IMG/VR virus record: IMGVR_UViG_3300036716_000382
Location: 1 to 57,028 of that record
Direction: 5' to 3' (one strand)
From: a virus
Length of the DNA stretch: 57,028 nt
Shown: piece by piece, positions 31,693 to 40,339 of the stretch
Position numbering within the stretch: position 1 is the first letter of the stretch
Layout of the letters: every line of letters begins with the position of its first letter
Position numbers and translations under genes: made by a program
The notes under the pieces: generated by a model
Seen by the model: the letters and a program-made list of their open reading frames with translations, nothing else
Databases searched by the model: none
Told to the model about the DNA's origin: nothing

Positions 31693-32151
31693 TTACCCTA
31701 CTATCTTTAAGACACTTAATATAGATGGCATAGACAGTCCTATGATGATTGAGGCACCTATGATGATATATCTATATTTCTCAAACACGCCGATCCTACC
31801 GTCTAAATTTGACGCTAAAGTCTTAATTTCACACATTAAACGCTTTTCTGATAGTTCAACTTCTTGTCTTAAATTATCAACAGACTTATTCAATCTGCCG
31901 TGTATATCTTCAAATTTATTGTCACTTTCAACTCTACGATTTTCTAATAAATTGAATATCGCTTTATCTATTTCTTCTTGCTTTGCTAATTTTTCTTCGT
32001 GTACAGCCAACATAGATTTAATACTAGCAGAAATATCTGTTAGTTTATCTATTGCCTGATCAAGTTTTGAGTTAACAGTTGATACTTGTCCTACTTCATT
32101 TTTTAAGACTTGTAATTGTGTGTTTAATTTTTGAATATCACTATCCGCCAT
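31693..32151 (-). CDS. Coiled-coil protein with C-terminal membrane anchor
   Basis: 152 residues. Heptad-rich from 6 to 115 (KLNTQLQVLKNEVGQV, KLDQAIDKLTDISASI, LRQEVELSEKRLMCEIK) and a C-terminal transmembrane helix (YIIIGASIIIGLSMPSIL). Tail-anchored coiled coils of this type occur in marine phages. It is last in the curli-FecR operon by position. Confidence 0.65.
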   Translation of the reverse strand: MADSDIQKLNTQLQVLKNEVGQVSTVNSKLDQAIDKLTDISASIKSMLAVHEEKLAKQEEIDKAIFNLLENRRVESDNKFEDIHGRLNKSVDNLRQEVELSEKRLMCEIKTLASNLDGRIGVFEKYRYIIIGASIIIGLSMPSILSVLKIVG

Positions 32152-32244
32152 TTAAAAATTCCTATCTATCCATTTGTTAATAGACCAATTCATCCAAATT
32201 AATAAACCGAATATTATTAATAAATTTATAGTTCCGTAGTCCAT
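32152..32244 (-). CDS. Very small membrane protein
   Basis: 30 residues, ATG 32244 to TAA 32152: TINLLIIFGLLIWMNWSINK is one transmembrane segment. It fills the gap between the FecR-domain gene and the coiled-coil gene exactly. Confidence 0.5.
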   Translation of the reverse strand: MDYGTINLLIIFGLLIWMNWSINKWIDRNF

Positions 32245-32246
32245 AG

Positions 32247-34403
32247 TTAGTCCGTCTGTATTATTGTTATGTATGGGTATCCAGGAGGTATAATATCGCC
32301 AACATCTATATTCTGTGCTTCTGAATCTTGTAAAATTTGAATATCAGCTGTCTTGGAAGTTTCAACCTTAATATAAGCCCTATGATTGTCGTTATATCTA
32401 TTTATGATTGTGTAATCACCAGAGGTTGAAGCTGTTGCGTTAAAGTCGTTATCTAACGTTGAAACTCTTCCTGTTGAAGTGGTACTTGTTGACACACCAC
32501 CACTTGTTGTAGTTAAAGTTTGAGTTACATCTCCAGTAGTATAATTTAAAGTTTCACCACTAGCAGTTACCTGTGTTTCTGAACCACTATTGTCAACCCA
32601 TTCTGTACCACAGGATTGATTTGCATTGTCCCAATAGTATCCATAATTTAAACAATCTTCCTCATCATAACTTGCTAATAATATTTCCAATTCTGCGTCT
32701 ATATCATAGTCATCTTCATAAGAATATTCATCTTCCCAATTACTCTCATCATCTTCATTATTATAATCGTAACCTGTCCACCACCAATCGTATAATGCGT
32801 CCCAATATATGTCCCAATCGTCCCAACTCCAATTAGTTATATAAGTCTTCTTTAAGTCTTTCATCTTCCAAGGTTTAGGCTGGTCATCACACATTTTATA
32901 GTTTGGCCAACTTCCACACCAACCATATAGTTTACCAAATATCTTTTTAGATTCTTTAGTCCAACTATCATTGGTTACTTTTAAAGTCCAATCATCTTTG
33001 TACCAGTCATTTAGATAATCAACATAATCTTGGTTACACCAGTAATCATCATAGCCATTGTACTCACAATAGTTTTGTACTGTTAATGTCGGAGGACCAC
33101 CTGCGTTTTTGTATTCATTATTATTATAATAGTCATCATCTAAAGCAAAATCTTCCCAAGTATATCCTTCAACAACAGTTGCTTCTGTTTCATCTTTTGT
33201 ATCTTCAACAACATCTTGTTCATCTACATCAACATTCCAAGAAGTTAAACCATAGTCTTCTAATAGTTCATTATATTTGTCCGAATATTCGTCCCAATCT
33301 ACAGCGTCCCAATCAATAGTATCCCAATCAATAGTATCCCAGGTACAATCTGAACAACCAATAGCGTCAAAGTATGCTTGGTCCATTTCAGCATACATTT
33401 TCTTTGCGTCATCCCAATCCATAGTTTTTTCACCTTCGGCATCCCAAACTGAAATCTGGTTGTCTTCATCTATATAACCCCAATCTTTTAAATCATCTTC
33501 CCATTCATCATAGTAAGATGTATCAACTTCATCTACTTCAACTAAAGTATTTTCTTCTACTGATTTTGTTTCAATCATTGTATCTGCTTCACTAGCAGAT
33601 AAATCTGTAGCAACAATTGTATCACTATTTTCTACAATACTTGCCTCTTCATTTATTATCGCCTCTTCCATTTCCTGAGCTTCTTGTTCGTCTTTAGACA
33701 ATTCAGATTTTTTATCTACATCACCAAAAGTTTTTGTTGATTCATCTTTTATATCTTCTTCAAATTCTTCTAACTCAATAATGTCTGATTTATTAGTTTC
33801 TATCTTTGGAGGAGTTGGTGTCAGGTCGTTTGACACAACTGTTACTGAATTGTATGCGTTAGTTATGGTTTGAGAACCTGCGTCATTAGAGACCGTTACA
33901 GACCCTATATCACCATCACTATCTGGTAGTAAGGTAATTGTAACCTCACCACTAGTGTCAACTGTTCCTGAAAAGGCAGTACCTTGTACTGTAACTGTAG
34001 CGAATCCAGCATTGATATTAACTTCACCACCTAAATTGGATACTTGACCTGATTCATATGTAAATGAACCTACATTAACTGATATGTTCATTGCAATTTC
34101 AATTGGTACAGAAGAAGTATCAAAAGCAAATTCATCAATAACTAATTCTGTATTTGGTCCCATTGTAAATTTAGTATCATCAACGTAAGATAAAATCATA
34201 CCACCATCTTCTCCAGTTTGGAGAAAGTCGTTCATCTGCAACTCATAACCCATTGCTGTATTTTCAGTTTGACCATCACGCTCATTCCAAGTAGTACCCA
34301 TTTGGCCTGATACAGTACCTACTTTAGGTCCTGTTATTTGTGCTGAGGAAAGACTAGTACATAAAAGTACCAAGATTGATACTAATAAAAATAACTTCTT
34401 CAT
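32247..34403 (-). CDS. FecR-domain secreted protein with Trp/Asp-rich region
   Basis: 718 residues. Signal peptide (LFLLVSILVLLCTSLSSA), then a FecR domain (about 25-190: LQMNDFLQTGEDGGMILSYV, FTMGPNTELVIDEF, GEVNINAGFATVTVQGTAFS). A Glu/Asp-rich linker follows, then about residues 290-600 are packed with Trp, Asp and Tyr, including tandem WDTIDWDTIDWDAVDWDEY and YDWWWTGYDYNN. A Ser/Thr-rich end (TTTSGGVSTSTTSTG) and a C-terminal domain with DVGDIIPPGYPYITI close it. FecR domains sense and bind in the periplasm; the WD-rich part has no family I know. It follows the curlin-like gene with a one-base gap. Confidence 0.8.
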   Translation of the reverse strand: MKKLFLLVSILVLLCTSLSSAQITGPKVGTVSGQMGTTWNERDGQTENTAMGYELQMNDFLQTGEDGGMILSYVDDTKFTMGPNTELVIDEFAFDTSSVPIEIAMNISVNVGSFTYESGQVSNLGGEVNINAGFATVTVQGTAFSGTVDTSGEVTITLLPDSDGDIGSVTVSNDAGSQTITNAYNSVTVVSNDLTPTPPKIETNKSDIIELEEFEEDIKDESTKTFGDVDKKSELSKDEQEAQEMEEAIINEEASIVENSDTIVATDLSASEADTMIETKSVEENTLVEVDEVDTSYYDEWEDDLKDWGYIDEDNQISVWDAEGEKTMDWDDAKKMYAEMDQAYFDAIGCSDCTWDTIDWDTIDWDAVDWDEYSDKYNELLEDYGLTSWNVDVDEQDVVEDTKDETEATVVEGYTWEDFALDDDYYNNNEYKNAGGPPTLTVQNYCEYNGYDDYWCNQDYVDYLNDWYKDDWTLKVTNDSWTKESKKIFGKLYGWCGSWPNYKMCDDQPKPWKMKDLKKTYITNWSWDDWDIYWDALYDWWWTGYDYNNEDDESNWEDEYSYEDDYDIDAELEILLASYDEEDCLNYGYYWDNANQSCGTEWVDNSGSETQVTASGETLNYTTGDVTQTLTTTSGGVSTSTTSTGRVSTLDNDFNATASTSGDYTIINRYNDNHRAYIKVETSKTADIQILQDSEAQNIDVGDIIPPGYPYITIIQTD
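33309..33338 (-). repeat. 15-bp perfect tandem repeat
   Basis: CCAATCAATAGTATC occurs twice in tandem (33309-33323 and 33324-33338), coding the repeated DTIDW unit of the FecR-domain protein. Further imperfect copies follow in the same Trp/Asp run. Confidence 0.85.
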
Positions 34404-34404
34404 T

Positions 34405-35499
34405 TTAACAACCGTTTGATACTGTAGCAGTTACGTCTGCTGTTTGATTATTTCTATTATATGAGTATGTACAATTATCTGAACCGTCTTGTGAAAAGTT
34501 TAATGTGTAATCGTAAATTGAATCACCTGTGATAGTTACCTTACCAGTATTACCACCACCCACTTGAGCAAAGTTTATTACTGAATCATCTGTATAAAGG
34601 AAAATTCTAGCAGTATTATTTCCACCTGCCATATGTAATCTTATTGTGTTATCATCACCATTTATTATTGTTCTTAACCAATTGCTATCACCTAATATCG
34701 TCATTGTATCTCCATATGGGTCGCTATCGGCACTAGTATAACTAGAATGAATATCTAAAAGATTATCATTACCTATAATATCGTGTAGTTGATAATTGCC
34801 TGTACCGTATGATGAAGTGTGTAGTGTATTGGAATTACCAATAATATAAATGTCGGCACTTGCGCCTTCACTACCTGAACTATCTGCAAATTGTCCGTGT
34901 GATGTTGTTTGTGGACCAATAGCCTTATTGGAGTTTGTATTAAATCCTACTGAATCTGCTGTGGTATAAATTTGTACATTATTTGAGTCGCCAGACATAA
35001 GAACATACCAGAAATGACCATCACCTCTACTACGCACCCAAAAAACATTTGAGTCACCTGTAATATCTAAATCAACATTAGTTTTCTGTACATCATCGGC
35101 CGTCCAAGTATCAAAATCTACATTGTTTGAATCACCTGTAATATCTATGTCATAATAATGACCATCAGCACCTGTATCATCAATATCTGGTCTCAATGTA
35201 TTAGAATCACCAGTTGCTGTATAATCAAAAGTCATATCATCACCTTTAAAAGAGTTATGATTTGACCAATCAGTTTTATTATTGTCGCCTATTTGTTTAA
35301 TGATGATGGTGATGTTCTCTCCATCTATTTTAAATGGATATGATGTGCTATAACCAACCGTGTTGCCTGTACCATCTTGTTTTATAAAGATAGAGTTGTT
35401 GCTGTTTTGGTTATCTTGCTGAATCCAAACTGAATTACCTGCCCAGCAATTACTGGTTAGGGTTACCAGAGTCACTAGAATCATTATCAGTTTTTTCAT
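34405..35499 (-). CDS. Curlin-repeat protein (CsgA/CsgB-like)
   Basis: 364 residues. Signal peptide (LIMILVTLVTLTSNCWA), then many curlin-like units of Asn/Gly/Ser with IxIxQxGxxN cores: NSIFIKQDGTGN, ITIIIKQIGDNN, VINFAQVGGGN, plus repeated GDSN(N/T)... turns about every 20-25 residues. A beta-solenoid amyloid-like subunit is the natural reading. It overlaps csgG by 50 bases in another frame, so translation is linked. Confidence 0.75.
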   Translation of the reverse strand: MKKLIMILVTLVTLTSNCWAGNSVWIQQDNQNSNNSIFIKQDGTGNTVGYSTSYPFKIDGENITIIIKQIGDNNKTDWSNHNSFKGDDMTFDYTATGDSNTLRPDIDDTGADGHYYDIDITGDSNNVDFDTWTADDVQKTNVDLDITGDSNVFWVRSRGDGHFWYVLMSGDSNNVQIYTTADSVGFNTNSNKAIGPQTTSHGQFADSSGSEGASADIYIIGNSNTLHTSSYGTGNYQLHDIIGNDNLLDIHSSYTSADSDPYGDTMTILGDSNWLRTIINGDDNTIRLHMAGGNNTARIFLYTDDSVINFAQVGGGNTGKVTITGDSIYDYTLNFSQDGSDNCTYSYNRNNQTADVTATVSNGC

Positions 35500-36487
35500 C
35501 TTGCTCCTCCTCGTCTGTATCTATTTGGTTCCATTCTTCTTCAGCAGCTTCTGTTTTTAATTTCTCGTCTGCTACTTCGTTTTCTTCTTTTAATTTCTTT
35601 TCTTCAAGGTATTCTTCGTAAGTCTTTTCCTCTTTTACCACTCCCATATCAACGTGTACACCTATTTCAGTATTATTTGTATAATCTATTACTTTTTTTT
35701 CAGTAATTTCTACAACTGGTATATCAAATTCCCATAAATCTTTTTTAGCACCTTCATTAATTAATTCTACTACACCTTTTTCAATTGCTTTTCTTACTGC
35801 ATAAGTAACAGGTTCATTTCTAGCAACACCAGCTTCAACTTCTAATAACATTGTATCAGTATCTAAATATTTAAATATATCGCCACCAGTTTCACCTGAA
35901 ATTATAGTTTTCTCAACAGTAATTGATACAACTACTTCACCAGTTTGTACATTAACTAGTCTTAATATAACAGTAACTACATCTTGTCGCCATTGTTTAT
36001 GTGCTTGTATGCCTAAAATTCTAGCACCAACACCACCAGATTTAATATCTGAATCGTAACCTACTATACCACCTGTGATATATGCACCTGCAAATAATAA
36101 TGGTGGTAAAGGTTCTGCACCTTCTCCATTAACTTGTTGTCTTGTAGACCTAATTAGTTTTCTTTCTTGTAATAGACTTGGGAGACTTGTTCTTTCTACT
36201 ACTTTAAACCAATTACCATCACCTGCATCCTGTAATGCTTTAATTAATAACTGATATGATCCTTGAGTAACCGCTGTACTCATTGAGGCAAAGTTACCAC
36301 CTGGTTTCTTTTGTCCTGTCATATCTAGGAAATCATAAACTGCAATCACTATTGGATCGCCTTTTGGTGATTTGATTTCAGTTAAATCTTTATATTGTAC
36401 AGGTTGGGTTCGTACATCAAAATCAGGTCTTCCAGCACAACTAACTAACAACAATGTTAATAAAAATATTCCTATTGCTCTTAACAT
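35450..36487 (-). CDS. csgG: Curli secretion channel CsgG
   Basis: 345 residues. Lipobox LLVSC (C17), then IVIAVYDFLDMTGQ, GNWFKVVERTSLPSLLQERK, and GARILGIQAHKQWRQDVVTVILRLV, the CsgG core, in order and nearly full length (E. coli CsgG is 277). A C-terminal extension of about 80 residues is Glu/Asp/Lys-rich and not found in the usual protein. CsgG forms the outer-membrane channel for curli subunits. Confidence 0.88.
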   Translation of the reverse strand: MLRAIGIFLLTLLLVSCAGRPDFDVRTQPVQYKDLTEIKSPKGDPIVIAVYDFLDMTGQKKPGGNFASMSTAVTQGSYQLLIKALQDAGDGNWFKVVERTSLPSLLQERKLIRSTRQQVNGEGAEPLPPLLFAGAYITGGIVGYDSDIKSGGVGARILGIQAHKQWRQDVVTVILRLVNVQTGEVVVSITVEKTIISGETGGDIFKYLDTDTMLLEVEAGVARNEPVTYAVRKAIEKGVVELINEGAKKDLWEFDIPVVEITEKKVIDYTNNTEIGVHVDMGVVKEEKTYEEYLEEKKLKEENEVADEKLKTEAAEEEWNQIDTDEEEQDEKTDNDSSDSGNPNQ

Positions 36488-36951
36488 TATGAATTGTCCT
36501 CTTTAGGCATTGTAAATGTTGTTACGGTACCATCTGATTCTGTAACAGTTACGGTTACAGTATCATTATTACCTGTTGTTGTTGTTGCCCAAGTAACTAC
36601 TTCACCACCAATTGGTGATGTAAATGTACCAGAGTCTTGTTGTAGACCATCTGTACCGAAAACATTATCTGTAAGCTGTTTAGCAAGTGCTGTATAGAAT
36701 CTTGCCTCTACATTTGCTTTGAATTTTGCTATGGCTGTTGCCTTGGCGTCTGCTATTACTTTATCTGCTGCTGCTTTATTCGCAGCCTTAATTGCGTCTT
36801 TTCTTGTTTTCTCTATATTTTCAATTGTTAAATAATGTGATGACTTTCCTTGACCAGAAAACGATGGACTATCAAATTTAAATCCTAATTCACTAGCATT
36901 CGTCATAGAAAACATAGAAAACCACACTAAAATTGTTAGTATAATTCTCAT
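36487..36951 (-). CDS. csgF: Curli assembly protein CsgF
   Basis: 154 residues. Signal peptide (IILTILVWFSMFSMTNA), then LGFKFDSPSFSGQ, the FxFxxPxFGG-type start that enters the CsgG pore, followed by an Ala/Lys helix and a strand-rich C-terminus (TVTVTVTESDGTVTTF). CsgF caps CsgG and anchors the fibre. Coupled to csgG by TAATG. Ala/Lys content of the middle helix is higher than in enteric CsgF. Confidence 0.78.
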   Translation of the reverse strand: MRIILTILVWFSMFSMTNASELGFKFDSPSFSGQGKSSHYLTIENIEKTRKDAIKAANKAAADKVIADAKATAIAKFKANVEARFYTALAKQLTDNVFGTDGLQQDSGTFTSPIGGEVVTWATTTTGNNDTVTVTVTESDGTVTTFTMPKEDNS

Positions 36952-36973
36952 ATTTCTCCCCTTATGATACTAT

Positions 36974-37003
36974 TATTTATATGATAAGTTGGCTAAATAA
37001 ATA
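36974..37003. promoter_or_regulatory. Divergent late-type promoter region
   Basis: Minus strand TATAAATA (36981-36974) lies 22 bases before the csgF ATG with AGGGGAG as ribosome site. Plus strand AATAAATA (36996-37003) ends six bases before the ATG of the cyclase gene, which has no Shine-Dalgarno. The region is the only divergent start between the curli genes and the cyclase. Confidence 0.5.
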
Positions 37004-37009
37004 GATAAT

Positions 37010-38647
37010 ATGATAAAACTGCTAACTAATAAATGGTCTGTATGGATGATTGCTTTAATATTGATTATAATCTATATTTCTAATCCTGTATTGATACAAA
37101 AAACAAGACTTTCTGCTTTAGATAATTATCAAAATTTTGGGAATAACTACGAATCCAAAAGTCTAGTACTCCTGGATATTTCGGATGAAGCTTTAGTTAA
37201 ATCTGGTCAATGGCCTTGGAAAAGAGATTTATTAGGTCGTACTATAATCAACGCATATAAAAATGGTGCAGCTCTAGTCTTCTTAAATGTAGTCTTTGTA
37301 CATAAAGATAGATTAGGTGGTGATGAAATGTTTTTGAAGATGATTACCAAGTACCCTATCATATTAACTGAAACAAGTCAAGCAAAAAACCTAAAAAGTA
37401 TAGAGAGAAAAGCACTTGCTGTAGGAAATGTAGAAGTGCCTATTGATATTGATGGTACTATTAGAAAATTACCGCTTGACAAATCCGTCCCAAGTGTTAT
37501 ACTGAAAGTCATTAAATTTCCAATACCTAACCAAGACGATATTTGGATTGATTTCAGACACCAGATACCTAGAATAGATTATACTGATAAAGATTGGTCA
37601 TCTATGAAGGGTAAAATAGTTTTTATTGGAACAACCTTTAAAGGTTCTACTTTCGTTCTTACTCCAAACGGTTTAAAAAACACACACGAAATAATGGCAT
37701 TGTCAACAGAAACTTTATTGTCTGGTAAGTTTATTACAAGACCTAATTGGTTGTATATAAGTGAAATAGGAATAACTATAATTGCTTTATTATTCCTTTT
37801 GATTATAATGCCTAGATTAGGATTACTATGGTCTGCATTATGTTTAGTAGGTTTCTATTTTGATATAGCACTTGCAAGTGGTTATCTATGGACTCAACAT
37901 ATGATAATGGTTGATTGGATAACTCCTATGATTATAGGAAGTATTATATGGTCTCATTTAATCTATAATAATTTTGCTAGAGAGAATAGATTAAAACTAC
38001 AAATCAAAAAACAATTTGAGCATTACCTTGCACCTGGTATGGTTAAAAAATTACAAAAAGATCCTTCTCTATTAAAACTAGGTGGGGAAAGAAAAGAATT
38101 AACATTTTTATTTTCAGATATTAGAGGTTTTACTCCTATATCGGAAAGGTTTAAAGATAATCCTGAACAACTTACTCGTTATGTTAATAAGTTTCTAACT
38201 GCAATGACAAATATTATATTAAAAAATGAAGGGACAATAGACAAGTATATGGGTGATTGTATTATGGCATTTTGGAACGCACCATTAGATTGTAAAAATC
38301 ATAGAGAGATGGCAGTTAAATCTGCTAAAGAGATGAAACAAAAACTAGCATTAATGAATAAAACTAAAGAGTTTGATCCACCTTTAAACATAGGTATAGG
38401 TATCAATACTGGTCAATGTCTTGTAGGTAATATGGGGTCTGAACAAAGGTTTGATTATTCAGTAATAGGAGACGCTGTTAATTTAGCAAGTAGATTGGAA
38501 AGTTCAAGTAAAACTTTAGGACAAGATATTGTTATATCTGAAAATACTAGAGAACCTTTATTTGAAAGATTTAATTTTAAATATATTGATGAGATTAAAG
38601 TAAAAGGTAAAGAAGAACCTATAAACGTCTATACTATTAAATTTTAG
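37010..38647 (+). CDS. CHASE2-domain class III adenylate/guanylate cyclase
   Basis: 545 residues. TM at about 8-27, then a periplasmic CHASE2 domain (about 35-240: VLLDISDEALVKSGQWPWKR, KIVFIGTTFKGS), three membrane helices (about 245-325) and a complete class III cyclase domain (about 350-545). FSDIRGFT and KYMGDCIMAFW carry the two metal Asp residues and the base-contact Lys; VIGDAVNLASRLE gives the transition-state Asn and Arg. A Ser sits where Thr or Asp specifies adenine, so cAMP is the likelier product. Full length and intact. It is one of the few plus-strand genes and converges on the next gene by 11 bases. Confidence 0.92.
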   Translation: MIKLLTNKWSVWMIALILIIIYISNPVLIQKTRLSALDNYQNFGNNYESKSLVLLDISDEALVKSGQWPWKRDLLGRTIINAYKNGAALVFLNVVFVHKDRLGGDEMFLKMITKYPIILTETSQAKNLKSIERKALAVGNVEVPIDIDGTIRKLPLDKSVPSVILKVIKFPIPNQDDIWIDFRHQIPRIDYTDKDWSSMKGKIVFIGTTFKGSTFVLTPNGLKNTHEIMALSTETLLSGKFITRPNWLYISEIGITIIALLFLLIIMPRLGLLWSALCLVGFYFDIALASGYLWTQHMIMVDWITPMIIGSIIWSHLIYNNFARENRLKLQIKKQFEHYLAPGMVKKLQKDPSLLKLGGERKELTFLFSDIRGFTPISERFKDNPEQLTRYVNKFLTAMTNIILKNEGTIDKYMGDCIMAFWNAPLDCKNHREMAVKSAKEMKQKLALMNKTKEFDPPLNIGIGINTGQCLVGNMGSEQRFDYSVIGDAVNLASRLESSSKTLGQDIVISENTREPLFERFNFKYIDEIKVKGKEEPINVYTIKF

Positions 38648-39251
38648 GTTCTATATCAAATCTGTTAGATTGCACACCATTATTAAAATGCAACACAGTA
38701 TGAAGTTCACTTACTATTTCAACATTTTTAAAAACATTAGCCTTTTTAATTTTTTTATATAAACGAGCAAATGATCTTATATATTTTTCAGGACCTATAC
38801 CGTGTATGTCAGCGTCACCACACATTGGTAATACTATCTGTACAAAATGGCCTGCTTGAGCCCATTTTACTGCTGAATAAGGCATAGATTCAAAGACACA
38901 ACCTGTTGTATTACAACCTGCTACAATAACATTCTGAATATTATAACCTTGGACATCTGCTATAGAGTAGATATCTTCCATTGTTGTTTTGATTGGTGTA
39001 ATATTCACAATGGAATGTGTATGTGTTCTTCTACTATCTTGTAAATGATCTAATATTGCGGCTATTCTAGTATTTGCTCTTCGGTGGTCTGATAGAATAA
39101 GTAAAGAAGTTGCTGGGTGCTCAAATAGTAATCTTTTTAGATAACTATACCTAATCTCATCAAGTAGATTGTCGGCTTGTGCTTCTGGAACGCCTTCAAA
39201 CTCAATTAATAATAATAAAGTTTTATCTTTTTTAATTATATTTTTTTTCAT
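38637..39251 (-). CDS. Isochorismatase/nicotinamidase-like hydrolase (tentative)
   Basis: 204 residues from ATG 39251, which overlaps the stop of a small upstream gene (TAATG). KTLLLLIEFEGVPEAQ at the start, IQNVIVAGCNTTGCVFESMPYSAVKWAQAGH in the middle place of the cis-peptide and catalytic Cys of isochorismatase-like enzymes, and IVLPMCGDADIHG after. The first Asp of the triad is not clear, so activity is uncertain. Confidence 0.5.
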   Translation of the reverse strand: MKKNIIKKDKTLLLLIEFEGVPEAQADNLLDEIRYSYLKRLLFEHPATSLLILSDHRRANTRIAAILDHLQDSRRTHTHSIVNITPIKTTMEDIYSIADVQGYNIQNVIVAGCNTTGCVFESMPYSAVKWAQAGHFVQIVLPMCGDADIHGIGPEKYIRSFARLYKKIKKANVFKNVEIVSELHTVLHFNNGVQSNRFDIEPKI

Positions 39252-39343
39252 TAGAATAAAAAACTGAATAGCCAAATAAGAGTGATACTTAAAGTAATTA
39301 CTATACCGATAATACCTGCGTAGAAGTAAATCTTATCTAGCAT
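39251..39343 (-). CDS. Very small membrane protein
   Basis: 30 residues, ATG 39343 to TAA 39251: YAGIIGIVITLSITLIWLFS forms one membrane helix. It overlaps the SGNH-like gene by 11 bases and the next ATG by one, so it is probably translated with both. Confidence 0.5.
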   Translation of the reverse strand: MLDKIYFYAGIIGIVITLSITLIWLFSFLF

Positions 39344-40151
39344 TTGGATCAAAGCCAGTCATTTGTCCTATTATAAAATCTGCCATTGCTTTATGACCTT
39401 CTTTATTCGGATGATCATCTAATTCTGATACGGATCTTTGTCTTCTTTTTATTTCTACCCTATCTTTACCTATTATTTGATCGTGCATAGTAAATCCTTT
39501 TTTACCAGCTAACTGCCAATTAAATCCTCTATACTTATCTTGTAGGCCTGGCCAACCAATAAAATTCTTTATGTGAGGATCATATGACGTAATTCTACCA
39601 AGTATATGTTGTTCATCTCTATCTCTTTTTCCTGGATATTCCATTGTATCATTTTCATCTGTCTTGCCTAATAATCTGTCATTTTCAGTAGGTTGTAATC
39701 CGTTCAAATAACATTCAAATAAATCACCCATTTGGAAATGATAGTATGGTAGACTATATCTTTCACACATTATTTGAAAACTTAAATAGTGTCTTAAAGT
39801 TTTACTTACCCAATGTAATAAGTCGCCATCCTGATCTACTCTTTTGGAATGCCAACAATTATTCATCCAACCTGTTTCATAATCTTTTCTATGACATTGT
39901 GACCAACCAGCCATAACTAAACCTATGTCTTCTTTAGGTGTATTTGTAACTTCTTCTAATAGTGTGTGATATATGTATTGATTGCCTTGTCCGCCTCTAG
40001 CTAAATTAATTAACTTCAAACCAAAATGTTCGGCTACATATTCAGGCCATTTTGGATAATTAAAATCCCAAGTAGGATGACAATTAGACCAAAATTCTGC
40101 TTCGGTGCAACTATCACCACTTACTATCATTCTTTTCAAGTTCGTTCCCAT
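39333..40151 (-). CDS. SGNH-hydrolase-like protein
   Basis: 272 residues. MIVSGDSCTEAEF (block I GDS), INLARGGQGNQYI (block II GGQGN), and SELDDHPNKEGHKAMADF with the D-x-H pair of block V. This is the layout of SGNH esterases acting on lipids or carbohydrates. The role may be surface-polymer deacetylation; it is inferred. Close relatives occur in marine phages. Confidence 0.7.
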   Translation of the reverse strand: MGTNLKRMIVSGDSCTEAEFWSNCHPTWDFNYPKWPEYVAEHFGLKLINLARGGQGNQYIYHTLLEEVTNTPKEDIGLVMAGWSQCHRKDYETGWMNNCWHSKRVDQDGDLLHWVSKTLRHYLSFQIMCERYSLPYYHFQMGDLFECYLNGLQPTENDRLLGKTDENDTMEYPGKRDRDEQHILGRITSYDPHIKNFIGWPGLQDKYRGFNWQLAGKKGFTMHDQIIGKDRVEIKRRQRSVSELDDHPNKEGHKAMADFIIGQMTGFDPNAR

Positions 40152-40165
40152 AATATAATATTTAT

Positions 40166-40333
40166 TTATTTTTTATCTTGTAACTTATTAATTAAATCAA
40201 AAGCTGTCTTAACTTTTTCCTCTAATACCTTAATTCTGTAATGAGATTGTGCTAGGTTAATAATTAGGATAATAAATGCCACAAAGATTGGCCATAATCT
40301 GGATATTGTCAATATTGTATCATTATCTATCAT
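40166..40333 (-). CDS. Small membrane protein, 55 residues
   Basis: ATG 40333 to TAA 40166: LWPIFVAFIILIINLAQ is one membrane helix, followed by a coiled-coil tail (YRIKVLEEKVKTAFDLINK). Unknown. Confidence 0.55.
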   Translation of the reverse strand: MIDNDTILTISRLWPIFVAFIILIINLAQSHYRIKVLEEKVKTAFDLINKLQDKK

Positions 40334-40339
40334 TGTAAA

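Noticed and set aside
33309-33338. Short tandem repeat as a possible CRISPR array
   Set aside because: Only two copies with no spacers, and inside a coding repeat.
31693-38647. Possibility that the curli island is host DNA from a misassembly
   Set aside because: Base composition, gene spacing, late-type octamer and tight coupling continue from the flanking phage genes, and CsgG occurs in marine T4-like phages.
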